Source: RPRB01 sp035501615
GTDB taxonomy: Bacteria > Myxococcota > Myxococcia > Myxococcales > Myxococcaceae
DNA: 64,000 bases
Assembly: GCA_035501615.1 (NCBI GenBank)
Contig: DATJVY010000155.1
Coordinates: forward strand, 1-64,000
Reading direction: 5' to 3'
The position numbers and the translations under genes were made by a program. Shown here in pieces: positions 51,082 to 59,766 of this stretch (position 1 is its first letter; each line of letters begins with the position of its first letter). Under the pieces are notes generated by a model. The model did no database searches, had not been told where the DNA came from, and worked only from the letters and a program-made list of their open reading frames with translations.

Positions 51082-51840
51082 TCAGCCGCCCGCCTCCGGC
51101 TCGCCGGTCACTTTCCGCCAGGCCCAGCGGAGCGGGTCGAAGTACCGGTCCGCCACCCGTTCCTTGAGCGGGATGATGGCGTTGTCGGTGATGCGGATGC
51201 TCTCCGGACAGACCTCGGTGCAGCACTTGGTGATGTTGCACATCCCGAGGCCCATCTTCTCCTTGAGCAGCTCCCGCCGATCGTTGGTGTCGAGGGGGTG
51301 CATCTCCAGCGCCGCGTAGCGCACGAACAGCCGGGGCCCGGCGAAGTGCTGCTTGTTGTCCCCGTGGTCCCGGATGACGTGGCAGACGTTCTGGCAGAGG
51401 AAGCACTCGATGCACTTGTGGAATTCCTGCGAGCGGTCGATGTCCTCCTGCATCATCCGGTAGCCATCCGGTGGCCGTGGCCCGGGCTTGAACGCCGGCA
51501 CCTTCTTGGCCATCTCGAAGTTGAACGACACGTCGGTGACCAGATCCCTCAGGACCGGGAAGGTCTTCAGCGGGGCGACGGTGATCGGCGCCGAGGTGTC
51601 GAGCGAGCTCATGCGGGTCATGCACATCAGCCGCGGCTTGCCGTTCACCTCGGCGCTGCACGAGCCGCACTTGCCGGCCTTGCAGTTCCACCGGACGGCC
51701 AGGTCCCCGGCCTGCGTGGCCTGGAGGACGTGGATCACGTCGAGGAGCACCATCCCCTCCTCGAACGGCACCCGGTAGGAGTGGAGCTCGCCGCCCTGGG
51801 CATCTCCTCTCCAGACCTCGAGCGTCGCCGTCTCCGTCAT
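51082..51840 (-). CDS. sdhB: succinate dehydrogenase iron-sulfur subunit
   Basis: The 252-residue protein has the [2Fe-2S] motif CKAGKCGSCSAEVNG...C (about 53-73) and two C-terminal cysteine clusters CIECFLCQNVCH and CNITKCCTEVCPES for the [4Fe-4S] and [3Fe-4S] centres. It passes electrons from SdhA to the membrane subunit. A fumarate reductase role cannot be excluded from sequence. It is the last gene of sdhCAB, 4 bases after sdhA. Confidence 0.95.
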   Translation of the reverse strand: MTETATLEVWRGDAQGGELHSYRVPFEEGMVLLDVIHVLQATQAGDLAVRWNCKAGKCGSCSAEVNGKPRLMCMTRMSSLDTSAPITVAPLKTFPVLRDLVTDVSFNFEMAKKVPAFKPGPRPPDGYRMMQEDIDRSQEFHKCIECFLCQNVCHVIRDHGDNKQHFAGPRLFVRYAALEMHPLDTNDRRELLKEKMGLGMCNITKCCTEVCPESIRITDNAIIPLKERVADRYFDPLRWAWRKVTGEPEAGG

Positions 51841-51844
51841 CCGT

Positions 51845-53632
51845 TCACCCCTCCAGCAGGGACTTCAGCTCCGGCGGCATCTCGGCGATCGGCTCCTGGG
51901 ACACCGTGAGCGCGTCGCCGCGCTTGCGCACCACCATGTTCACCTTCCCGAACTTCGGATCCGGCTTCGGGAAGTCGTCGCGGGCGTGCCCACCGCGGCT
52001 CTCCTTGCGCTCACCGGCGGCGCGGGCAACGGCCTCGGCGCAGAGGAGGAGCGACCGCAGGTCGAGCGCCAGGTGCCACCCGGGGTTGAACTGCCGGTGC
52101 CCTTCCACCCGGACGCGATTCAGCCGCTCCCGCAGCTCGCCGATCTTCCCGACCGCCCGGTCGAGCTCGGACTGCGTGCGGATGATGCCCACGTCGGACT
52201 GCATCGCCTTCTGGAGCTCGTGGTGGAGGGCATAGGGATTCTCCGAGCCGCTGGGCTCGAACGGGGCGAGGGTCCGCCGGGCGAGCGCATCGACCCGGGC
52301 GCCGTCGATCCCCGGGGACCTCGCCCCCCTGGCGTACTCCGCCGCCGCCAGCCCCGCCCGGCGCCCGAATACCAGGAGGTCGGACAGGGAGTTGCCGCCG
52401 AGACGGTTGGCGCCGTGGAGCCCGCCCGCCACCTCGCCGGCGGCGAACAGCCCCGGAACCGCGGTGGTCGATCCCTCGCCGTCGACCCGGACGCCGCCGT
52501 TCATGTAGTGCGCGGTCGGCCCGACCTCCATCGGCGTGGTGGTGATGTCGACGTCGGCCAGCTCCCTGAACTGGTGGTACATCGAGGGGAGGCGCCGCTT
52601 GATGGTCGCCGCATCCCGGCGGCTGGCGATGTCGAGGAACACGCCGCCGTGCGGGCTGCCCCGGCCGGCCTTCACCTCGGCGTTGATCGCCCGGGCCACC
52701 TCGTCGCGGGGAAGCAGCTCCGGCGGGCGGCGGTTGTTCTTCTTGTCTTCGTACCAGCGGTCGGCCTCGGCCTCCGAGTCCGCGGTCTCCTTCTTGAAGA
52801 ACTCGGGGATGTAATCGAACATGAAGCGGCGACCCTGCGAGTTGCGCAGCACCCCGCCGTCGCCCCGCACCCCCTCGGTCACCAGGATGCCCCGCACGCT
52901 GTGCGGCCAGACCATCCCCGTGGGGTGGAACTGGTAGCACTCCATGTCGATCAGGTCGGCACCGGCCTCGAGCGCCATCGCCACCCCGTCGCCGGTGTAC
53001 TCCCAGGAGTTGGAGGTGAACTCCCAGGCCTTCCCGATGCCTCCGGTGGCCAGGACCACGGCCTTGGCCTTGTAGAGGACGAACTTCCCCGACTCCCGCC
53101 AGTAGCCGAAAGCGCCCGCGATGCGATCGCCGTCCTCGAGGAGGCTGACCAGGGTGCACTCCATGTAGACGGTGATGCCCTTGTGCACCGCGTGCTGCTG
53201 GAGGGTGCGGATCATCTCCAGCCCGGTGCGATCGCCCACGTGGGCCAGCCGCGCGTAGCGGTGCCCGCCGAAGTCGCGCTGGAGGATGCGCCCGTCGTTC
53301 GTGCGGTCGAAGAGCGCGCCCCACTCCTCCAGCTCCAGGACCCGCGCCGGCGCCTCCTGCGCGTGGAGCTGGGCCATCCGCCAGTTGTTGAGCAGCTTTC
53401 CTCCGCGCATGGTGTCGCGGAAGTGGACCTTCCAGTTGTCTTCCGGCCAGACGTTCCCCAGCGCGGCGGCGATGCCCCCCTCGGCCATGACGGTGTGCGC
53501 CTTGCCGAGGAGCGACTTGCAGATCAGCGCGGTGTTCGCGCCCTGCGCCGAGGCCTCGATGGCAGCGCGGAGGCCCGCTCCGCCGGCGCCGATGACGATG
53601 ACGTCGTGCTCGTGGGTCTCGTACTCCGCCAT
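51845..53632 (-). CDS. sdhA: succinate dehydrogenase flavoprotein subunit
   Basis: SdhA oxidises succinate to fumarate using covalently bound FAD. The 595-residue protein has the FAD loop VIVIGAGGAGLRAAIEA, the FAD-linking His46 (KAHTVMAEGG), the substrate-side motif FHPTGMVWPHSVRGILVTEGVRGDGG and the capping-domain MNGGVRVDGEG. Length is normal. The ATG overlaps the sdhC stop as TGATG. Confidence 0.96.
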   Translation of the reverse strand: MAEYETHEHDVIVIGAGGAGLRAAIEASAQGANTALICKSLLGKAHTVMAEGGIAAALGNVWPEDNWKVHFRDTMRGGKLLNNWRMAQLHAQEAPARVLELEEWGALFDRTNDGRILQRDFGGHRYARLAHVGDRTGLEMIRTLQQHAVHKGITVYMECTLVSLLEDGDRIAGAFGYWRESGKFVLYKAKAVVLATGGIGKAWEFTSNSWEYTGDGVAMALEAGADLIDMECYQFHPTGMVWPHSVRGILVTEGVRGDGGVLRNSQGRRFMFDYIPEFFKKETADSEAEADRWYEDKKNNRRPPELLPRDEVARAINAEVKAGRGSPHGGVFLDIASRRDAATIKRRLPSMYHQFRELADVDITTTPMEVGPTAHYMNGGVRVDGEGSTTAVPGLFAAGEVAGGLHGANRLGGNSLSDLLVFGRRAGLAAAEYARGARSPGIDGARVDALARRTLAPFEPSGSENPYALHHELQKAMQSDVGIIRTQSELDRAVGKIGELRERLNRVRVEGHRQFNPGWHLALDLRSLLLCAEAVARAAGERKESRGGHARDDFPKPDPKFGKVNMVVRKRGDALTVSQEPIAEMPPELKSLLEG

Positions 53633-54411
53633 CAGAAGATCCTCAGGTCACGGACGACGCCGCTGGCCACCATCCGGACGTAGAGGTCGGTGAGCGCGAC
53701 GCCGAAGAGGCTCACCCAGGCGATCTGCGCGTGGCGCTCGTTGAGCACCGAGAGCCGCTTCCAGAGCTGGTAGCGGCCCGGTGCCGCGGAGAACTTCCTC
53801 AGCCCGCCGCCGCAGGCGTGCCGGCAGGAATGGCAGGACAGGGTGTAGAGCGAGAGCAGCGTGGCGTTGGCCATGAGCACCAGCGTTCCCACGCCCATCC
53901 CGACGCCTCCGGGAAAGCGAAAGGCCTTCACCACGTCCCACCAGAGGAACACCAGGACGGGGATGGAGACGTAGAACAGGTAGCGGTGGAGGTTCTGGAG
54001 GATGAGCGGGAAGCGGCTCTCGCCGAAGTACTTGCTCCGCGCGTCGGGAATCGCGCAGGCCGGCGGGGCCCAGACGAAGGAGCGGTAGTAGGCCTTGCGG
54101 TAGTAGTAGCAGGTGAGCCGGAAGCCGCCGGGGGCCCAGAGGATGAGGATCGCCGGCGACCACTTCCACCAGCTTCCCACCAGGGGAAGCGTGACGTGGC
54201 TGCAGTTCGCGCTCAGGCACGGCGAGTAGAAGGGGGAGAGGTACGGCGCCGCGTAGTAGTTCGCGTTCTGGAGTCCGGCCCAGGTGGCGTAGACGACGAA
54301 GCCGGCGAGCACGGCGACGGTCACGACCGGGGTGATCCACCAGGCGTCGGCCCGCTGGGGCGCGCGCGTGACCATCGAGGTGGGCGGCGCCTGCGGTGCA
54401 ACGGCCGACAT
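53632..54411 (-). CDS. sdhC: succinate dehydrogenase membrane anchor (single large subunit)
   Basis: The 259-residue protein has about five membrane helices. It contains candidate haem or quinone histidines (NCSHVTLP, NLHRYLFYV, CHSCRHACGG, NERHAQIAW) and a conserved PGGFRLTCYYYRKAYYRSF segment. One large anchor in place of separate SdhC and SdhD matches the class B type. The ATG is preceded by a good ribosome site (GGAGGGG). First gene of sdhCAB. The CHSCRHAC cluster is notable and could bind a metal. Confidence 0.88.
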   Translation of the reverse strand: MSAVAPQAPPTSMVTRAPQRADAWWITPVVTVAVLAGFVVYATWAGLQNANYYAAPYLSPFYSPCLSANCSHVTLPLVGSWWKWSPAILILWAPGGFRLTCYYYRKAYYRSFVWAPPACAIPDARSKYFGESRFPLILQNLHRYLFYVSIPVLVFLWWDVVKAFRFPGGVGMGVGTLVLMANATLLSLYTLSCHSCRHACGGGLRKFSAAPGRYQLWKRLSVLNERHAQIAWVSLFGVALTDLYVRMVASGVVRDLRIF

Positions 54412-54497
54412 CGTTCCCCTCCGTCCAGAGAAACGCCCGTGAAGTCGCGGGAGTCTCCGGGCAGCGAGCCGGGAGTGTCAAGGAGTCCGGACGGCGC

Positions 54498-54995
54498 TCA
54501 CTCGAGCCGAAGCTCGGTCACCTCGTCCGCCGGATGCAGCTCCGGATGCTCCATCAGCACGCGGGCGCAGGTGTTCCAGCGCAGGATGGGATCGTCGTTC
54601 CCTGGCGGACGGAGCGCCTCCGCCTGGGCGTACCAGTCCATGGCGCGGCGGAAGCCCGCGTAGGCCTCGTGGGTGGCCAGCGGGCCTCCGTGCTCCAGGA
54701 CGGCCCGCGCGTGGCGCTCATCGATGATGCCCGCGTAGTAGCAGCGCTCGTACTCCGAATCGAGCAGGTCGAGCAGCGCCCGCGCCCGCCAGACGTCCGG
54801 CGAGCGACGGAAGCGGAAGCCGTCCGTCACCGCGAGCAGATAGAGGGTCACCGCCTGCTGGTGCCGGGGCTGCGTCCGGAGCACGTCCTGGCAGATGCTC
54901 GCCGCTTGCTCGGGCTCGTTCAGGAGCCGGTACCGCTCGGCCTTGGCGAGGGCGGCGGGGATGGCATCGGCGCGGAGGGACTTGAGCTCGAACAC
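54498..54995 (-). CDS. TPR-like helical protein of unknown function
   Basis: The GTG at 54995 follows GGAGGAG by seven bases, a strong ribosome site, and gives 165 residues; a start 12 codons upstream is possible but lacks one. The protein is all helical with TPR-like pairs (AALAKAERYRLLNEPEQAASICQDVLRTQPRHQQAVTLYLLAVTDG), a central YERCYYAGIIDERHARAVL block, and a PGNDDPILRWNTCARVL end. It probably binds other proteins. It sits 86 bases after the sdhC start region on the same strand, but upstream of sdhC, and may be in the same transcript. Confidence 0.78.
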   Translation of the reverse strand: MFELKSLRADAIPAALAKAERYRLLNEPEQAASICQDVLRTQPRHQQAVTLYLLAVTDGFRFRRSPDVWRARALLDLLDSEYERCYYAGIIDERHARAVLEHGGPLATHEAYAGFRRAMDWYAQAEALRPPGNDDPILRWNTCARVLMEHPELHPADEVTELRLE

Positions 54996-55138
54996 AGGGG
55001 GCTCCTCCTCGGGTGGGCAGTGTCGCACCATCGGCAGCGGGAGGCGATTCCCCCGCCCGCTGGCGCGCAGCCCTTGCGCGACGCGCCACTCCTCCCAGGG
55101 GGGGCCGGGCGGTATGGCTCTTGCTCGCCTCCTGGGCG

Positions 55139-56236
55139 ATGCGGATCGCCATCAACACCGGCGGGGGCGATGCCCCGGGGCTCAACGCGGTCATCCACGC
55201 GGTGGTCCTCTCGGCGCACCACCGCGGCTGGGAGGTGCTTGGCATCCAGAGCGGCTACCACGGCCTCCTCGACCCGGGCTCGATGACCCGGCTCACGCCG
55301 GCCGCGGTGGAGTTCATCGTCGATCGCGGTGGCACCATCCTCGGGACGACCAACCGCGAGGACCCCTTCCGCCTCCTGCTCCCCGGCCCCACCGGCGAGC
55401 TCGTTCCCACCGACCGTTCGGACGAGGTGGTGCGGAACTTCCGCGCCCTGGGGCTCGACGCGCTGGTGGCGGTCGGCGGCGACGGAAGCATGGCGCTCGC
55501 CGCGCGCTTCGCGGCGCTGGGCATCCCGGTGGTGGGCATTCCCAAGACCATCGACAACGACCTGGCCGACACCAGCCACAGCTTCGGGTTCGACACCGCG
55601 GTGTCCACCGCCACCGACGCGGTGGACAAGCTCCACTCCACCGCCAGCGCCCACCAGCGCGTCTTCGTGGTGGAGGTGATGGGCCGCTACGTCGGATGGA
55701 TCGCCCTGCACACCGGCCTCACCGGCTCGGCGGACGTCATCCTCCTTCCCGAGGTGCCGTTCGATCTGGAGCAGGTCTGCGCGAAGATCCGCGCCAACGA
55801 GCGCCGGGGGAAGCTCTACGGCATCATCGTCGCCGCGGAGGGCGCGCGGCCCATCGGCGGTCAGCTCACCACCCGCGAGGTGAGCGCGGTGGGCCGGCAG
55901 GAGCCGTTGCTGGGCGGCGTTGCGGAGTGGGTCGCCCGCGAGGTGGCCCGGCGCACGGGGAAGGAGACCCGCACCCTGGTGCTCGGGCACCTGCAGCGCG
56001 GGGGCTCTCCCACCCCGTTCGACCGGCTGGTGGCGCTGCGCTACGGGGCCGCTGCGGTGCGCTTCCTCGCCGAGGGCCGGCGCAACGTGCTCGTGGCCTA
56101 CCACCCCCCGGAGATGGTGGCGGTTCCGCTCGAGGGGGCCGCCACCCGGCGGAAGAGCGTCCCGGTGGATGGCGACACCATCCGGACCTGTCGCGAGCTG
56201 GGCATCTCGCTCGGCGACGCCCCGCCGATCGACTGA
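55139..56236 (+). CDS. pfkA: ATP-type 6-phosphofructokinase
   Basis: The 365-residue protein phosphorylates fructose 6-phosphate in glycolysis. It has the phosphate loop NTGGGDAPGLNAVI, the donor-site VGGDGSMALA and the catalytic PKTIDNDLADT with its Asp base, and the MGRYVGWIALHTGL substrate strand. GGDG rather than GGDD and the lack of a Lys after PKT-type replacements point to ATP instead of pyrophosphate as donor. The N-terminal TGGGDAPGLN is like the mixed-substrate group III enzymes. The ATG was chosen because it begins the first strand. Confidence 0.9.
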   Translation: MRIAINTGGGDAPGLNAVIHAVVLSAHHRGWEVLGIQSGYHGLLDPGSMTRLTPAAVEFIVDRGGTILGTTNREDPFRLLLPGPTGELVPTDRSDEVVRNFRALGLDALVAVGGDGSMALAARFAALGIPVVGIPKTIDNDLADTSHSFGFDTAVSTATDAVDKLHSTASAHQRVFVVEVMGRYVGWIALHTGLTGSADVILLPEVPFDLEQVCAKIRANERRGKLYGIIVAAEGARPIGGQLTTREVSAVGRQEPLLGGVAEWVAREVARRTGKETRTLVLGHLQRGGSPTPFDRLVALRYGAAAVRFLAEGRRNVLVAYHPPEMVAVPLEGAATRRKSVPVDGDTIRTCRELGISLGDAPPID

Positions 56237-56293
56237 GGGTGGCATTCCGGCCATCCCCGCGGCATGAGAGCCCCGGACCGGAGGGAGTCTCCG

Positions 56294-56785
56294 ATGGGGC
56301 AGCCGCCGCCGCTCGATGTGTTCACCCGCGAGGTCTGGAGCGCCGTCGGCCGCCTCTGGCCGAACCTCGGCGACGATCCCGCCTCCGTCGTCGGACCGCA
56401 GATCCCCGTCCTCCCCGCCTTTCTCGCCGAGGCGCATCGCGAGGGCCACACGGTCGAGGCCGCCGCGGCCGAGGTGACCCGGTTCTTCCTCGACGTCTAC
56501 CTCCGGAACGCGCTCACGCCGGAGGAGCGCAACGCCCGGCTGGTGGATCTCCACGAGCTCTCGAAGCGCTCGTACGAGGAGAGCCAGAGGATCGGGGTGC
56601 TCCCCTTCACCGCCGCGCTCTTCGGAGCTCAGCAGACGCTCTCCGAGTGGGCGACCGCGGGTAAGGTTCCCCCGGACGCCGGCCGCGCGCTCAACCGCGA
56701 CGTCCTCTGCGCGCTCCTGGGCAAGGCACCGGGCGAGGTCTCCCGGCTGGGCCGGCTCACCCTCGAGGCGTCCCGGAAGCACTGA
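56294..56785 (+). CDS. helical cytoplasmic protein of unknown function
   Basis: The 163-residue protein starts at an ATG with GGAGGGAG six bases upstream. It is almost fully helical (LPAFLAEAHREGHTVEAAAAEVTRFFLDVYLRNAL, LVDLHELSKRSYEESQRIGV), without signal or membrane helix. No motif is recognised. It precedes, by 66 bases, the membrane-protein and SPFH gene run and lies 57 bases after pfkA. Confidence 0.65.
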   Translation: MGQPPPLDVFTREVWSAVGRLWPNLGDDPASVVGPQIPVLPAFLAEAHREGHTVEAAAAEVTRFFLDVYLRNALTPEERNARLVDLHELSKRSYEESQRIGVLPFTAALFGAQQTLSEWATAGKVPPDAGRALNRDVLCALLGKAPGEVSRLGRLTLEASRKH

Positions 56786-56851
56786 CGGGGCCGGACGGGG
56801 AGCGTGGTCGACCGACTCGCCCGCGGCGGTGATGCTACCCTGCCGCCGCGC

Positions 56852-57454
56852 ATGTACCCGGACCGCTTCCGGCTTCCCTTCCTCGCCGGCGTTCTGATCG
56901 CCGCCGCCGAGCGCCGGCGCCCTGCCCTCGGGCCGTGGTCGCCGGAGGCGGAGGAGGAGCTCCGGAGCGCCTTCCACTCCGAGCTCCAGGACGTCCGGCG
57001 GAGCTTCCTCGAGTCGTTCGACGACCCGGCGTGGTTCGCTCGCGTCGAGGAGAAGCTCGACGAGATCGCCCTCCCCCGTTACCTGGCCGAGGCCCGCCGC
57101 GAGACCGAGCTCGAGCAGCGCGGGTACGGCATCTGGCGCGGGGGCGACCTCCTCTCCCGCGCCGTGCTCGCGCTCGGGGGCCTCTGCGTGGGGGCGTTCC
57201 TGGTGAAGGCGCCCTTCATCCCCATCCCCACCACCTGGGACCTGCTCATCCTCGCCTTCGGCCTCGCGGCGCCGCTGCTGCCCGACCTCCAGATGTCCCT
57301 CTACCGGCGCCGGCACCGCCGCGCGCTCCGGGCCATCGTCGAGGACCTGCAGGATGCCGAGGCGAAGCTCGAGCTCTACCAACCGCTGTCCTCGCCGGAC
57401 GCCCCGGAGAGCGCGCTCGGCACGCGCCGGGAATCGGTCCGGCAGAAGGGGTGA
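56852..57454 (+). CDS. membrane protein upstream of the SPFH pair
   Basis: The 200-residue protein has a soluble helical first half (SPEAEEELRSAFHSELQDVRRSFLESFDDPAWFARVEEKLDEI) and two membrane helices (about 113-130 and 137-155: LLSRAVLALGGLCVGAFLV, LLILAFGLAAPLL). A basic helix and short tail follow (YRRRHRRALRAIVEDLQDAEAKLE). Its stop overlaps the SPFH gene as GTGA, so it is likely a membrane partner. The ATG begins MYPDRFRLP; an in-frame GTG 16 codons upstream is an alternative. Family unknown. Confidence 0.72.
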   Translation: MYPDRFRLPFLAGVLIAAAERRRPALGPWSPEAEEELRSAFHSELQDVRRSFLESFDDPAWFARVEEKLDEIALPRYLAEARRETELEQRGYGIWRGGDLLSRAVLALGGLCVGAFLVKAPFIPIPTTWDLLILAFGLAAPLLPDLQMSLYRRRHRRALRAIVEDLQDAEAKLELYQPLSSPDAPESALGTRRESVRQKG

Positions 57455-58539
57455 ACGTGCAGCCCTCCTCCATTCCCCGGCGGCGCTTCGACCTGCGAGC
57501 CGTGGGCCGCCGCGTCTTCGGCGAGCGCCCCGGACGCAAGCTGTACCTGGTCGTGGCCGCGGCGCTCTTCGTTCTCATCGTCTGGGGCGTCTGCGCCGTC
57601 TACGTGCACCCCAACGAGTTCGCGGTGAAGCAGGTCACCGTCGGCCGGCACAAGGGCATCCTCCCCGAGGTCTACTACCCGGGGCTGCACTTCGTGAGCC
57701 CCGGCACCGAGCGGCTCCACGTCTTTCCGACCGACATCCAGTCGCTCGATCTGACCAACGACCCCACCGAGCGGCCCAAGGACGACAAGCGGGTCACGCC
57801 GGCGATCAACATCCAGACCTCCGAGGGATACACGGTGACCGTCGACTGCTCGGTCCTCTACCGGGTCGAGGATCCCTACAAGGTCCTGACCACGATCGGC
57901 CCGGGCAAGCTGTACGAGGACGCGCTGGTCATCCCCCGGACCGAGCAGATCCTCCGCAAGCGGCTGGGCGAGCTGGACGCCGAGGAGTTCTACGACGTGA
58001 ACAAGCGCACCACCCGCGCCCGCACCGCGCTCGACGAGCTCAACGCCGAGCTGGTGCCCAACGGCATCCGGGTCCTGCACATCTTCCTCCGCCGCTACGA
58101 GTACGACCAGCGCTACCAGGCGGCCATCGAGCAGCGGAAGATCCAGGACCAGACGGTCTTCAAGAACATCGCCGAGGCCGAGCTGGCCGCGGCCACCGCC
58201 GAGCGCGACCGGGTGCTGGCCCTCGGCCAGGCCACGGTGCGGGTGGAACTCGCCAGGGGCGAGGCGGAAAAGAAGAAGCTCGAGGCCGAGGCCGACCTCT
58301 ACTCGCGCCGGCAACGCGCGGCGGGCGAGCTGGCCGTCGCTCTGGCCGAGGCGGAGGGAACCCGGCTGGAGAACGAGGCGCTTCGCGGGGTGGGCGCCGA
58401 CAACCTGGTCGGGCTCCGGATGGCCGAGGTCCTGCGGGGGACGAAGATCATCGTCGTCCCCACCGACGGCGAGTCCGGGGTCAACCCGCTCGACCTGCGC
58501 TCGGCGCTGAAGCGCTTCGACGTGAAGGGGGGGCCATGA
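57451..58539 (+). CDS. SPFH/band 7 protein, inner-membrane type
   Basis: The 362-residue protein has one N-terminal membrane helix (about 32-50, LVVAAALFVLIVWGVCAVYV), then an SPFH domain (about 52-235: GLHFVSPGTERLHVFPTDIQSLDL, YTVTVDCSVLYRVEDPYKVLTTIG) and a charged Ala/Glu coiled coil (about 240-310). Such proteins form large ring assemblies and control proteases or membrane domains, like HflK/HflC and flotillins. The GTG start overlaps the previous gene and the stop overlaps the second SPFH gene (ATGA). Confidence 0.88.
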   Translation: MNVQPSSIPRRRFDLRAVGRRVFGERPGRKLYLVVAAALFVLIVWGVCAVYVHPNEFAVKQVTVGRHKGILPEVYYPGLHFVSPGTERLHVFPTDIQSLDLTNDPTERPKDDKRVTPAINIQTSEGYTVTVDCSVLYRVEDPYKVLTTIGPGKLYEDALVIPRTEQILRKRLGELDAEEFYDVNKRTTRARTALDELNAELVPNGIRVLHIFLRRYEYDQRYQAAIEQRKIQDQTVFKNIAEAELAAATAERDRVLALGQATVRVELARGEAEKKKLEAEADLYSRRQRAAGELAVALAEAEGTRLENEALRGVGADNLVGLRMAEVLRGTKIIVVPTDGESGVNPLDLRSALKRFDVKGGP

Positions 58540-59591
58540 GACGGCTGCTCTGGCCCTTGCTCCTGGGCCTGCCTTTGGCGGGCTGTACCTGTCACTCCAC
58601 CCACAGCACCGAGGTGGGCGTTCTCACCCGCCGGGCCACCCTCGGCGGACTCCTCGGCCATCCGGGCATCCAGACCGAGGTCTACGCCCCCGGCGCGACC
58701 TACCTCTTCCCGGTCTTCCTCACCGACTGGCACACCTTCGACGTCTCGCTCCAGAACCTGAGCATGGTGCGCGACGTGAAGAAGGGAGACCGGAGCAAGG
58801 AGGACGACCTCTTCTTCAAGACCATCGACGGCAACGACATCCGGGTGGACGTGACGGTGGCCTGGGCGATCGACCCCAGGCGCGCTCCCTACCTCCTGAA
58901 CAAGGTGGGCGAGAGCACCGACCAGGTGAAGGAGAAGCTGGTCCGCCCCGCGTGCCGGAGCGTTGTCCGCGACGTGCTCAACTCGCTCCGGAGCGAGGAG
59001 TTCTACGTCTCCGAGAAGCGCTTCGCCAAGGCGGCCGAGGCGCGCGACCGGCTGGCTTCCGTGCTCGAGCCGGAGGGCATCCTCGTCCGCCAGGTGATCC
59101 TCGGCGAGCACCACTTCAACCAGGAGTACGAGAAGGTCATCCGGGACAAGAAGCTGGCGGAGCAGAACAGCGAGCGGATGCACAGCGAGGCCCGCGCAGC
59201 CGGGGAGCAGATGAAGAGCGAGCTCCAGAAGGCCAAGGGCAGCGTAAACCAGACCCTGGCCGCCGCTCAGGGGTCGCTCGACACCGCGCGGCTCTCCGCC
59301 GACGCCCAGCTCTTCCAGAACCAGAAGCAGGCCGAGGCCCTGGTCGCCGAGAAGAAGGCGCACGCCCAGGGAGTCCGGAAGCAGAACGAGGCCCTGGCCG
59401 GCAGCGGCGGGACGGCGCTGGTGAAGCTGAAGATCGCCGAGGCCCTGACCGGGAAGGACCTGGTGTTCCTGCCCGGCGGCAAGTCGGGGGTGGGGCTCCA
59501 GACGCTCAACCTGAACCAGCTGCTGGAGGCCCTGACCGCCCGGCAGGCGCTCCCACCCGCCGACGAGAAGCCGCCCACGCCCGCGCGCTGA
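58536..59591 (+). CDS. SPFH/band 7 lipoprotein
   Basis: This 351-residue protein is a paralogue of its upstream partner but starts with a lipoprotein signal (LLLGLPLAGC, Cys17) in place of a membrane helix. The SPFH domain (about 22-205: HPGIQTEVYAPGATYLFPVFLTDWHTFDVSLQNLSM, DIRVDVTVAWAIDP) is followed by a long coiled coil (about 205-300: NSERMHSEARAAGEQMKSELQKAKG). A lipidated SPFH protein is uncommon and would be tethered on the periplasmic face or outer membrane. It probably builds a mixed assembly with the upstream protein. Confidence 0.85.
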   Translation: MRRLLWPLLLGLPLAGCTCHSTHSTEVGVLTRRATLGGLLGHPGIQTEVYAPGATYLFPVFLTDWHTFDVSLQNLSMVRDVKKGDRSKEDDLFFKTIDGNDIRVDVTVAWAIDPRRAPYLLNKVGESTDQVKEKLVRPACRSVVRDVLNSLRSEEFYVSEKRFAKAAEARDRLASVLEPEGILVRQVILGEHHFNQEYEKVIRDKKLAEQNSERMHSEARAAGEQMKSELQKAKGSVNQTLAAAQGSLDTARLSADAQLFQNQKQAEALVAEKKAHAQGVRKQNEALAGSGGTALVKLKIAEALTGKDLVFLPGGKSGVGLQTLNLNQLLEALTARQALPPADEKPPTPAR

Positions 59592-59592
59592 A

Positions 59593-59615
59593 CGGAGCCG
59601 GACGAAGGGGCTCCG
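59593..59615 (+). terminator. hairpin after the SPFH operon
   Basis: CGGAGCC (59593-59599) can pair with GGCTCCG (59609-59615) over a nine-base loop, starting two bases after the last stop codon. No T-run follows, so it would not be a classical intrinsic terminator. It may mark the end of the operon or protect the transcript. The 175-base gap to the next gene shows no other gene. Confidence 0.3.
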
Positions 59616-59766
59616 GACGGCGGAAGGCGGGCCCCACCCGCCCGGAATCACGAACCTTCCGGGCACCGGTTCCAGGGCTCGGGGGCCGCCGGGCCGGCCC
59701 TCTCGCTGCCCTGCTCCCCTCGCAGGAGCATCGACGACGCACCGCGAGATCGGCGAGGCTCGGCCC

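Noticed and set aside
55139..56236. Pyrophosphate-dependent phosphofructokinase
   Set aside because: The donor motif is GGDG, not GGDD, with PKTIDND present, which favours ATP. The assignment still needs an assay.
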